Part shown: one piece after another, positions 6,180 to 11,615 of the stretch | Layout of the letters: every line of letters starts with the position of its first letter | Numbering within the stretch: position 1 is the stretch's first letter | Source: Deltaproteobacteria bacterium | Lineage (GTDB): Bacteria > Desulfobacterota > Syntrophia > Syntrophales > UBA2210 | Length of the DNA: 11,615 nucleotides | Direction of reading: 5' to 3' | Assembly (NCBI GenBank): GCA_019313735.1 | Contig: JAFDAR010000044.1 | Coordinates: 1-11,615, forward strand | Program-made: the position numbers and the translations under genes | Notes under the pieces: generated by a model | Databases searched by the model: none | Told to the model about the DNA's origin: nothing | The model's input: the letters and a program-made list of their open reading frames with translations, nothing else

Positions 6180-7449
6180 AGTTGTTATAACAGGAATGGG
6201 CGTTGTGGCGCCGAACGGACACGGGTTGAACGATTTTGAACAGGCCCTGCGCGAGGGTCGGTCAGGAATCCGATTTTTTCCCAGACTGAAGGAACTGAAG
6301 TTTTCCTGCCAGATAGGGGGCATGCCGGAGAATTTTGATGAGATTCGCAAGAGCTATTTCGACCACGAAAAGCTCATGTCTCTGAACGATAATATCGGAT
6401 ATATATCCGTGTCGGCTGTCGATGCGTGGCGTGATGCGGGATTTGCATTATCTGATGATGATGATGATAGTCATGTAAACTGGGACACAGGCGCGATTCT
6501 TGGCTGTGGGATCGGTGGTATGGATACGATTGCCGAAAGAGTCGTTCCCATGGTTAACGAGGGCAGGACGCGCCGTATGGGAAGCAGGATTGTCGAACAG
6601 GTCATGAACAGCGGAACAAGTGCCCGTGTAGGAGGCTTGCTGGCTTTGGGAAACCAGGTAACATCAAATTCTTCCGCCTGCAGCACAGGAACAGAGGCCA
6701 TTGTGGATGCAATGTGGAGGATACGAACGGGACTGGCAAAGCGGATGCTGGCTGGCGGGTCTGAAGGTGTATCTCCTTATATCTGGGCCGGATTCGATTC
6801 CATGCGTGTTATCGCACGTAAGTTCAACGATCAGCCGGAGAAGGGCTCCCGTCCGATGAGCGCCTCGGCAAGCGGTTTTGTTCCCGGTGCAGGAGGTGCC
6901 GTGTTAGTCCTTGAAGATTTGGAAACGGCACTGTCCCGTGGTGCAAGGATTTATGCGGAAATACTTGGAGGGTTCGTTAATTGTGGCGGTCAGCGCAACG
7001 GCGGTTCCATGACGGCGCCGAATCCGGATGGTGTGCAACGCTGTATCAGAAGCGCTTTGGCTGATGCAGATACTACCCCTGATGAGATCGATGCAATCAA
7101 CGGTCACCTGACGGCGACATTTGCCGATCCGTCGGAAATCAGAAACTGGTCGCAGGCCCTCAATAGAGATCCTCAGGATTTTCCGTACATAAACTCTACC
7201 AAATCGATGATCGGTCATTGTCTTGGAGCAGCGGGAGCCATTGAAAGTGTTGCCGTTGCCTTGCAGTTACATAATGGATTTTTGCATCCATCTATCAACT
7301 GTGAGGATGTGCACCCTGAAATTGAGGCATATGCGGAGAAGATTCCTCACAAAGTCATGGAATACCCGGAGTTAAAAGTCATCGCCAAGGCCTGTTTCGG
7401 TTTTGGAGATGTGAACAGCTGTTTGATTTTCAAGAAGTGGGAAGAATAA
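6169..7449 (+). CDS. fabF: 3-oxoacyl-ACP synthase II-type (FabF-like) condensing enzyme
   Basis: Elongating condensing enzyme: joins malonyl-ACP to a growing acyl chain with loss of CO2. Cys171 lies in NSSACSTGT, His313 in NGHLTAT and His350 in STKSMIGHCLGAAGA; the Cys-His-His spacing (142 and 37) is like FabF. Two family signatures are altered: the first-His motif, usually HGTST, reads HLTAT, and the C-terminal gating loop, usually GFGGTN, reads GFGDVN (411-416). A GAT run encodes an Asp stretch around residues 97-101. I chose ATG 6169 over the in-frame TTG 6160 because GGGGAG (6154-6159) is 9 bases before the ATG but touches the TTG. It gives 426 residues. The catalytic triad argues for activity and against a pure chain-length factor; the loop changes suggest a special chain length or partner. 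Confidence 0.88.
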   Translation: MKNRVVITGMGVVAPNGHGLNDFEQALREGRSGIRFFPRLKELKFSCQIGGMPENFDEIRKSYFDHEKLMSLNDNIGYISVSAVDAWRDAGFALSDDDDDSHVNWDTGAILGCGIGGMDTIAERVVPMVNEGRTRRMGSRIVEQVMNSGTSARVGGLLALGNQVTSNSSACSTGTEAIVDAMWRIRTGLAKRMLAGGSEGVSPYIWAGFDSMRVIARKFNDQPEKGSRPMSASASGFVPGAGGAVLVLEDLETALSRGARIYAEILGGFVNCGGQRNGGSMTAPNPDGVQRCIRSALADADTTPDEIDAINGHLTATFADPSEIRNWSQALNRDPQDFPYINSTKSMIGHCLGAAGAIESVAVALQLHNGFLHPSINCEDVHPEIEAYAEKIPHKVMEYPELKVIAKACFGFGDVNSCLIFKKWEE

Positions 7450-7453
7450 AATC

Positions 7454-7618
7454 AGTTTTAAGTTTCGAGTTTTAAGTTTGATGAACTCGTAAAAAGTCCC
7501 AAAAACGTCATGCCGGACCCCGTATCCGGTACGGGGCAGGCCCGATCCGGCATCCAGAACATATTGAAATTACTGGATTCCGGCTTCCGCCGGAATGAAC
7601 TTTGTCAAGTTTTAAGTT
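7454..7618. repeat. Dispersed palindromic repeat, copy 2, within AGTTTTAAGTT repeats
   Basis: The core (7487-7598) shares the flank TCGTAAAAAGTC exactly with 651-662. It has CCGGCATCCAG (7547-7557) against CTGGATTCCGG (7573-7583) and TCATGCCGG (7508-7516) against CCGGAATGA (7590-7598), each with one mismatch. An extra hairpin CCCCGTA/TACGGGG (7518-7536) is absent from copy 1. AGTTTTAAGTTT occurs at 7454-7465 and 7468-7479 before it, and AGTTTTAAGTT at 7608-7618 after it. It fills the gap between the KAS II and ACP genes inside the operon. No T-run follows the stems, so strong termination is not expected, but the structure could shift expression of the ACP relative to upstream genes. Confidence 0.7.
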
Positions 7619-7646
7619 AAAAAACAAGATTATAAGGAGAAAAAGA

Positions 7647-7895
7647 ATGGACGAAAAGCAGATTTTTCAAGAGATGGTAAATATCCTCAAACCCTATGTC
7701 AAAGATCCGGCTTTGCTGGAAAATGCGACAAAAGATACACATATCCTCGATGACCTCAAGGTCAATTCCGCACGCCTGGTAGATGTTATCATCAAGTGTG
7801 AAGATGTATTTGATATTGAAATCGATGATGATGATGCCGACAAGATCAGGACCATCGGGGATGCTGTGGATGTCATACTGAATAAGCTGAATTAA
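7647..7895 (+). CDS. Acyl carrier protein, atypical (NSA at the modification site)
   Basis: Small acidic protein of 82 residues that would carry the chain on a phosphopantetheine arm. Predicted four-helix ACP layout, with the DLKVNSARLVDVI segment at the start of helix II and an Asp-rich EIDDDDADKIRTIGDAVDVI segment matching the usual FxxxIxDxxAxxIxTxGDxV end. Ser41 sits where the prosthetic group attaches, but the near-universal Asp-Ser-Leu is Asn-Ser-Ala. ATG 7647 is preferred over TTG 7602 because AAGGAG (7634-7639) lies 7 bases before it and the upstream extension falls in repeat DNA. It follows the fabF-type gene after a 197-base gap filled by a repeat, and is 8 bases before the acyltransferase. 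Presumably the PPTase two genes on activates it. Confidence 0.88.
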   Translation: MDEKQIFQEMVNILKPYVKDPALLENATKDTHILDDLKVNSARLVDVIIKCEDVFDIEIDDDDADKIRTIGDAVDVILNKLN

Positions 7896-7903
7896 GGCAA
7901 TCC

Positions 7904-8638
7904 GTGAAAAGGACAACAAAATTTCTCCTGTACCTCCAGTACGTTATGGGGCGCCTGGCGGTTTTCATTATCGGCCCCCTTATTTTTCTTGCGATAAAAC
8001 TCATGAGGTACAGAGTAAGAAACCTGAGCAAAACGAGGAAGGAAGTCAGAGCCCTGCTTGCGAAACACAGGGGTCCCTGGATGATATGCCCCAATCACCT
8101 GACCATGATAGATTCAGTGGTTCTGGCTTATGCTATGGCGCCCCTGTATCGTTATATGCTTAATTACAGGATACTTCCCTGGAACCTTCCGGAGAGTGCA
8201 AATTTCCAGAGCAATATTTTTCTGGCAGTTATCTGTTACCTGGCAAAGTGTATTCCCATCAGCCGGGGGGGAGATAGAAGGAAAATGAAATCCACCCTGG
8301 ATAAATGTATTTATCTTTTAGGAAAGAAGGAAAGTCTGCTCATTTTCCCGGAGGGAGGACGTTCCCGGACAGGACGTGTCGATACAGAAAATTTTTCCTA
8401 TGGGGTGGGTCGCCTGATCGCCAATGCCACCGATTGCCGGGTAATGTGTGTCTATCTTCGGGGCGATGGCCAGAAAACGTACAGCAGCATTCCTGAATTT
8501 GGTGAACATTTTACCATGAAAATAGAGACATTCAGTCCTGATATGAAAAACAGAGGATTGAAGGCGCAGAGAAGCTGTGCAAGGCAGATAGTGGACCATC
8601 TGTCTCGAATGGAGAAAGGTTATTTTGATAGGCAATGA
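7904..8638 (+). CDS. Lysophospholipid acyltransferase (PlsC) family protein
   Basis: Member of the PlsC/LPLAT family, which transfers acyl chains from acyl-ACP or acyl-CoA to glycerophospholipids or other hydroxyl acceptors at the membrane. The catalytic HX4D box is NHLTMID with His65 and Asp70; the phosphate-binding block FPEGGRSRTG is at 148-157. A hydrophobic segment at about residues 18-34 probably anchors it to the inner membrane. Length is 244 residues. The GTG start 8 bases after the ACP stop is supported by AAGG (7894-7897), 6 bases before it. Its place directly after the ACP suggests it removes the finished chain from that ACP and esterifies it to a lipid or other acceptor; the acceptor is unknown. 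Aryl-polyene clusters have a comparable LPLAT-family enzyme. Confidence 0.85.
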   Translation: MKRTTKFLLYLQYVMGRLAVFIIGPLIFLAIKLMRYRVRNLSKTRKEVRALLAKHRGPWMICPNHLTMIDSVVLAYAMAPLYRYMLNYRILPWNLPESANFQSNIFLAVICYLAKCIPISRGGDRRKMKSTLDKCIYLLGKKESLLIFPEGGRSRTGRVDTENFSYGVGRLIANATDCRVMCVYLRGDGQKTYSSIPEFGEHFTMKIETFSPDMKNRGLKAQRSCARQIVDHLSRMEKGYFDRQ

Positions 8639-9245
8639 TATTGTGGATTTGGCAGATCCTCAAGCGAGGGGGAAAAGCCGGGATACGCGCTTCATAAACA
8701 GGGTCTTCACGCTGGATGAACAGCAAAAGATTTTAAACAGCGATGAGCCGGACATTTTTCTCTGGAGCCTGTGGGCGGGAAAGGAGACCGGATATAAGGC
8801 AATAAGTAAAACACACCCTGCCGTTTCCTCTTCACCCAGACATTATGAAATAAAACTATCCGACAGTCCTCTGCCCGAATCGGGCATCGTTTACACCCCC
8901 TGTGGCCCGGTACCCGTCCGGTTTTTTATAACCGGGGAGTATATCCACTGTATCGGAGCATCAACAGACGAAGGCATTGGTTCTATCGTTTGGGATGTTC
9001 AAAAAATACTCCAACCTCAGTTTTCCCCGGATTATCAATCGGATTTTGTTCGGAATATGGCCGGAAAAAAGATATCACGTTATCTGAAAGAAGATCCGGA
9101 AGCCATAGAGATCATTCGTCCAAAGGGGCATCGTGGCCTTGGACCCCCGGCAGTATATGCCGGAGGGAAAAGAACCGCAATCGACATCAGTATGAGTCAC
9201 GACGGCCGGTTTGCAGCCTGCGCGGTTTCAGGGTGCCATGGTTAG
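8625..9245 (+). CDS. 4'-phosphopantetheinyl transferase, AcpS-like with an internal insertion
   Basis: Expected to transfer phosphopantetheine from CoA to Ser41 of the neighbouring ACP. The AcpS order of motifs is seen: GNDIVD at residues 3-8 with the metal ligand Asp5; LWAGKETGYKA with Lys53, Glu54 and Lys58; then LGPPAVY and a SMSHDGRFAACAV segment near the C terminus. At 206 residues it is far longer than single-domain AcpS (about 120-130): some 100 residues separate the KE motif from the last block. The start is TTG 8625, which puts the GNDIVD motif right at the N terminus as in AcpS and is preceded by GGAGAAAGG (8611-8619). It overlaps the acyltransferase by 14 bases and closes the operon. 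No clear terminator follows in 9246-9340. Confidence 0.85.
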   Translation: MIGNDIVDLADPQARGKSRDTRFINRVFTLDEQQKILNSDEPDIFLWSLWAGKETGYKAISKTHPAVSSSPRHYEIKLSDSPLPESGIVYTPCGPVPVRFFITGEYIHCIGASTDEGIGSIVWDVQKILQPQFSPDYQSDFVRNMAGKKISRYLKEDPEAIEIIRPKGHRGLGPPAVYAGGKRTAIDISMSHDGRFAACAVSGCHG

Positions 9246-9346
9246 GATGGTTTGAACCTCAATGTATTTTGTTAATTGTTGCATTGCAAGACCTTCAATG
9301 GGTGAACGCAAAATAACATTTTCCTGGCATTTTTCGTAAAAACCTG

Positions 9347-9375
9347 TTGACATGGTTCTTCACTATTGTTATGCA
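9347..9375 (+). promoter_or_regulatory. Candidate trp promoter
   Basis: A perfect -35 hexamer TTGACA (9347-9352) is followed after 17 bases by a poor -10, TATGCA (9370-9375). A start near 9382 would leave about 33 bases before the leader ATG, including its ribosome site. A perfect TATAAT at 9392-9397 has no matching -35 box and would start the transcript almost on the leader ribosome site. I see no TrpR-like operator. Confidence 0.4.
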
Positions 9376-9414
9376 GGAAACATATTTTTAGTATAATGTT
9401 GAAGGTGAGCAGGT

Positions 9415-9483
9415 ATGAGAGACATGATGGTAGAGATAAGCTGGTGGTGGCAAAACTCAAAGGAGGGGTTTGTCTGCCGCTAA
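9415..9483 (+). CDS. trpL: trp operon leader peptide with three consecutive Trp codons
   Basis: A 22-codon frame starting MRDMMVEIS, then Trp-Trp-Trp at codons 10-12 (TGG TGG TGG, 9442-9450), then QNSKEGFVCR and a TAA at 9481-9483. GAAGG (9401-9405) lies 9 bases before the ATG. It lies upstream of a strong terminator and trpE, the classic arrangement in which ribosome stalling at Trp codons when charged tRNA-Trp is scarce lets transcription continue. A hairpin can be drawn between 9447-9456 and 9468-9480 that overlaps the Trp codons and would serve as the 1:2 structure. The peptide itself probably has no other job. Such short frames are easily missed by automatic annotation. Confidence 0.85.
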   Translation: MRDMMVEISWWWQNSKEGFVCR

Positions 9484-9507
9484 ATTCTTGAATTAAACAG
9501 ATATCAG

Positions 9508-9551
9508 GCCGTGGAGAATCTCTTAGAATCTCCACGGCTTTTTTGTTTTTT
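9508..9551 (+). terminator. trp attenuator (intrinsic terminator)
   Basis: GCCGTGGAGA (9508-9517) pairs perfectly with TCTCCACGGC (9529-9538) around an 11-base loop, followed by TTTTTT, one G and TTTTTT. It lies 25 bases after the leader stop codon. A weak alternative pairing, ATTCTT (9484-9489) with GAGAAT (9514-9519), would break the top of this stem. A ribosome resting on the leader stop would cover it, whereas one stalled at the Trp codons would leave it free. That is a plausible antiterminator but only 6 pairs including one G-U. Confidence 0.85.
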
Positions 9552-9570
9552 ATCACTAAATGTTGCATGC

Positions 9571-9602
9571 AAAAAGGCCGTGAAATTATCACGGCCTTTT
9601 TT
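9571..9602 (+). terminator. Second intrinsic terminator in the trp leader
   Basis: A perfect 13-bp stem, AAAAAGGCCGTGA (9571-9583) with TCACGGCCTTTTT (9589-9601), around AATTA and followed by a T. The A-run on the 5' side makes it potentially bidirectional. It lies between the attenuator and trpE, so RNA must pass both. Its arms share GGCCGTG/CACGGCC with the first terminator, so arms can also pair across the two. Confidence 0.8.
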
Positions 9603-9661
9603 ATTTTGAGAACAGGGGAAAATTTATTCCAAAAAGTTGAAAACGTTCCCTCTCCCTCAAT

Positions 9662-9680
9662 CCCTCCCACCAGGGGAGGG
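9662..9680. repeat. CCCTCCC/GGGAGGG inverted repeat in the trpE leader
   Basis: CCCTCCC (9662-9668) pairs with GGGAGGG (9674-9680) around ACCAG. No T-run follows. This looks like part of a common pyrimidine-rich palindromic repeat; it lies 59 bases before the trpE ribosome site and does not overlap it. Confidence 0.5.
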
Positions 9681-9738
9681 AAGACGTATGAAATGATTGC
9701 ATCATGGAAAGGGAAACACAACTTATTACAATACCGTC

Positions 9739-9745
9739 AAAGGAG
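9739..9745 (+). promoter_or_regulatory. trpE ribosome binding site (decides the start)
   Basis: AAAGGAG ends 9 bases before ATG 9755. The upstream in-frame ATG at 9704 has no such site, and its extra 17 residues do not look like TrpE. Confidence 0.75.
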
Positions 9746-9754
9746 TACTTACAT

Positions 9755-11251
9755 ATGTATTACCCGAATTTTGAAACTTTTGAAGAACTTGCAAAAAAGG
9801 GAAACCTGATCCCCATTTTCAGGGAAGTTCTTGCCGATACGGAGACTCCGGTCTCTGTCCTCATGAAACTGCGCTCAGAATCTCACTCCTTTCTTCTGGA
9901 AAGCGTGGAGGGGGGCGAAAAATGGGGGCGCTATACTTTTTTAGGATCAGATCCTCACGTAATTTTCAGGGTAAAAGGAGAGGAGGTTATTATCCGGAAA
10001 AACGGGAATGTTGAACGCCATAAGCACGGCGGAGATCCCCTGAAGTTTCTGAAAGATTTAATGGAACGGTACCGACCCGTTCCTGTGGAGGGTCTCCCGC
10101 GGTTTTACGGTGGAGCAGTGGGTTTTTTAGGTTACGATATGGTGCGATACTTTGAAAGGCTTCCCACCGGGGCCACGGATGATTTAAATACCGATGATTC
10201 CACTTTCCTCATAACCGATACTCTGATGATCTTTGATAATGTCCGGCATACCATCAAGGTCGTGGCCTGCGCATCCACCGGAGGAGAAGAAGACCTTCGT
10301 GCTATCTATGAAGAGAGGATCAAAAAAATCGATGAAATGGTCGGGATGATGAAAGCTCCCTTTGACAAGAGAGATCACCCCCAAAAAGGGGGAAACGGTG
10401 TCTCTCTTAAATCCAACATGACGCCGGAAGAGTATAAAACCATCGTAAGAAAGGCCAAGGAATACATCGTCTCGGGAGATATAATCCAGGTTGTCCTCTC
10501 GCAGCGGTTTCAAGGCAGAAACAACATGGATCCCATAGATCTCTACCGGGCTCTTCGCTATATCAATCCCTCGCCATACCTTTTTTACCTGAAGCTTGAT
10601 GATCTCATCCTGATCGGGTCTTCCCCGGAAGTCATGATCCGCCTTGAAGAAGGGATCGTGGAACTCAGACCCATTGCCGGAACGAGAAGAAGGGGGAAAA
10701 CCGAACAGGAAGACAGGGGCCTCGCCGACGAACTCCTGCAGGACCCAAAGGAAAGAGCGGAACATGTCATGCTCGTCGATCTGGGAAGAAACGACCTGGG
10801 CAGGATTGCACGGATCGGCAGCGTTCAGGTCAATCAACTGATGGTTGTAGAGCGGTATTCCCACGTCATGCACCTCGTCTCCAATATTCAGGCTCAACTG
10901 GCCCGGGGTAAAGATTGTTTCGATGTCCTGAAAGCCACCTTCCCGGCAGGCACACTGTCGGGAGCGCCGAAGATCAGGGCTATGGAGATTATCGATGAAC
11001 TGGAGCGGACCAGAAGGGGGCCGTACGGGGGGGCCGTCGGCTACTTCAGCTACACAGGAAATATGGATCTCGGCATTACCATCAGAACCATGGTGGTCAA
11101 GGATGGGAAAATCTCCATTCAGGTGGGTGCCGGAATTGTCGCGGACTCAGATCCCGGTACGGAATATGAGGAGACCGTCAACAAGGCCGAGGGAATGATG
11201 CAGGCCATCAGGCTGGTTGCATCGGAATTTGAAATAACCAGAAAATCTTAG
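9755..11251 (+). CDS. trpE: Anthranilate synthase component I
   Basis: Converts chorismate and ammonia (supplied by the TrpG glutaminase) to anthranilate, the first committed step of tryptophan synthesis. 498 residues, normal length. The N-terminal GNLIPIFREVLADTETPVS and the LLES motif (47-50) match the tryptophan feedback site of TrpE. The C-terminal chorismate-binding domain shows AGTRRRG from residue 308, DPKERAEH from 330 followed by MLVDLGRNDLGR, TLSGAPKIRAMEI, and GAGIVADSDPGTEYEE at 458-473. The LLES site, the neighbouring glutaminase gene and the Trp attenuator upstream separate it from the related PabB and isochorismate synthases. Start chosen by the AAAGGAG at 9739-9745. The linker before SNMTPEEYK is encoded partly by a CCCCC-AAAAA-GGGGG palindrome (10378-10392). 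Expression should rise when tryptophan is short. Confidence 0.95.
   Translation: MYYPNFETFEELAKKGNLIPIFREVLADTETPVSVLMKLRSESHSFLLESVEGGEKWGRYTFLGSDPHVIFRVKGEEVIIRKNGNVERHKHGGDPLKFLKDLMERYRPVPVEGLPRFYGGAVGFLGYDMVRYFERLPTGATDDLNTDDSTFLITDTLMIFDNVRHTIKVVACASTGGEEDLRAIYEERIKKIDEMVGMMKAPFDKRDHPQKGGNGVSLKSNMTPEEYKTIVRKAKEYIVSGDIIQVVLSQRFQGRNNMDPIDLYRALRYINPSPYLFYLKLDDLILIGSSPEVMIRLEEGIVELRPIAGTRRRGKTEQEDRGLADELLQDPKERAEHVMLVDLGRNDLGRIARIGSVQVNQLMVVERYSHVMHLVSNIQAQLARGKDCFDVLKATFPAGTLSGAPKIRAMEIIDELERTRRGPYGGAVGYFSYTGNMDLGITIRTMVVKDGKISIQVGAGIVADSDPGTEYEETVNKAEGMMQAIRLVASEFEITRKS
10378..10392. repeat. CCCCC-AAAAA-GGGGG palindrome inside trpE
   Basis: A perfect 5-bp GC stem with a 5-base loop lies in the codons for the variable linker between the N-terminal and chorismate-binding domains. 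A near-identical CCCCC-AAAA-GGGG occurs in the N-terminal codons of the fabG-type gene (4958-4970). Both sit in tolerant protein regions. Confidence 0.5.
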
Positions 11252-11264
11252 TGGAGAAAAAGAT

Positions 11265-11615
11265 ATGATTTTGATGATCGACAATTACGATTCCTTTACG
11301 TACAACCTTGTCCAGTATCTTGGACAGCTTGGCGAGGAAGTTGTGGTCCATCGCAATGATGGGATCACCATTGAAGAAATCGAGGAGCTGCATCCGGATG
11401 CGATTTTTCTGTCACCCGGTCCCGGCTCACCGAAAGAAGCAGGACTTACAGTGGATATAATCAAACAATTCCATCAAACAATTTCCATCATGGGAATCTG
11501 TCTGGGTCACCAGGCTATCGGCTATGCTTTTGGCGCCGATGTCGTCAGGGCTGACAGGATTATGCACGGGAAAACCTCTGGAATCATCAACGATGGACAG
11601 ACAATTTTCAAGGGC
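11265..11615 (+). CDS. trpG: Anthranilate synthase component II (glutamine amidotransferase), partial
   Basis: The first 117 residues of a class I glutamine amidotransferase, open to the window edge. It begins MILMIDNYDSFTYNLVQYL, carries LSPGPGSPKEAG (49-60, oxyanion region), and has the nucleophile Cys79 in GICLGHQAIGYAFG. The catalytic His-Glu pair would lie beyond the edge. It releases ammonia from glutamine for TrpE. The ATG is 13 bases after the trpE stop with GGAG (11253-11256) 8 bases before it, so it belongs to the trp operon. TrpG and PabA are indistinguishable by these motifs; the position after trpE and the Trp attenuator favour TrpG, possibly serving both. Confidence 0.93.
   Translation, partial: MILMIDNYDSFTYNLVQYLGQLGEEVVVHRNDGITIEEIEELHPDAIFLSPGPGSPKEAGLTVDIIKQFHQTISIMGICLGHQAIGYAFGADVVRADRIMHGKTSGIINDGQTIFKG

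Larger units (their letters stand above)
9246..9754. other. trp control region, 509 bp
   Basis: From the end of the PPTase gene to trpE the only coding sequence I support is the 22-codon leader peptide. The stretch 9246-9340 holds nothing recognisable: no terminator for the upstream operon and no clear gene. The rest is promoter, leader peptide, two terminators and one GC-rich palindrome. Confidence 0.7.

Noticed and set aside
7602..7646. TTG 7602 as the ACP start
   Set aside because: The extension is translated repeat DNA and very basic, and ATG 7647 has AAGGAG at ideal spacing.
2063..9245. Ladderane biosynthesis cluster
   Set aside because: Ladderane-type chemistry has been proposed for FAS-like clusters with radical SAM and desaturase-like enzymes. 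None is visible here, so the gene set alone does not support that call.
9392..9397. TATAAT as the main trp -10 box
   Set aside because: No -35 hexamer lies at 16-18 bases, and the transcript would begin on the leader peptide's ribosome site. Kept only as an alternative.
9662..9680. CCCTCCC/GGGAGGG as a third terminator
   Set aside because: No T-run follows the stem.
9272..9721. Minus-strand 149-residue frame across the trp leader
   Set aside because: It covers the leader peptide, both terminators and the palindrome on the opposite strand and resembles no protein I know.
9704..9754. Upstream ATG as the trpE start
   Set aside because: It has no ribosome site, and the added 17 residues are not TrpE-like. 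ATG 9755 has AAAGGAG 9 bases before it.
1..11615. CRISPR array, tRNA, rRNA, transposase or prophage genes
   Set aside because: I found no regularly spaced repeat-spacer array, no cloverleaf with conserved loops, and no transposase or integrase motifs. The repeats seen are palindromic elements, not arrays.

Overview
The window is a chromosomal stretch from a Gram-negative-type bacterium. My best guess is an anaerobic Desulfobacterota ('Deltaproteobacteria') or relative. That rests on intergenic repeats of the 'GTCATTCCCG...CGGGAATGAC' kind, the mixture of ATG/GTG/TTG starts and the overall gene style. No marker gene fixes the taxonomy.

Layout: (1) 1-244, minus strand, the N-terminal part of a multi-helix membrane protein (perhaps the sensor part of a kinase) running off the left edge. 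(2) 245-818, a gene-free divergent region with a minus-strand promoter candidate and two nested palindromes. (3) 819-1790, a malonyl-CoA:ACP transacylase (FabD family). It is followed by a 100-bp nested inverted repeat and a terminator-like hairpin. (4) 2063-9245, a tight run of nine plus-strand genes: acyl-CoA dehydrogenase, KAS III-type condensing enzyme, FabA-type dehydratase, FabG-type ketoreductase, FabZ-type dehydratase, KAS II-type condensing enzyme, acyl carrier protein, lysophospholipid-acyltransferase-family protein and an AcpS-like phosphopantetheinyl transferase. Several neighbours overlap or nearly touch. (5) 9347-9602, a tryptophan attenuator: a 22-codon leader peptide with three consecutive Trp codons, then two strong terminators. 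(6) 9755-11251 trpE, and 11265 to the edge a partial trpG.

With the FabD upstream, the cluster can load malonyl-ACP, start, elongate, ketoreduce and dehydrate an acyl chain on its own ACP, activate that ACP, and pass the product to an acceptor. No FabI/FabK/FabL/FabV-type enoyl reductase is visible; an acyl-CoA dehydrogenase stands in the cluster instead. That set looks like a secondary type II fatty-acid/polyene-like pathway making an unsaturated or otherwise modified acyl group for a lipid, rather than the housekeeping FAS II. Several core proteins carry departures from family consensus: ACP NSA for DSL, KAS HLTAT for HGTST and GFGD for GFGG, and KR Met for the usual tetrad Asn. These support a specialised pathway. 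The product cannot be read from the sequence.

Repeats are frequent in the non-coding DNA: two copies of one palindromic family, one other nested palindrome family, a stand-alone nested palindrome, and a TTTCGAGTTT motif in three places. One of those places has become the N-terminal coding sequence of the FabG-type gene.
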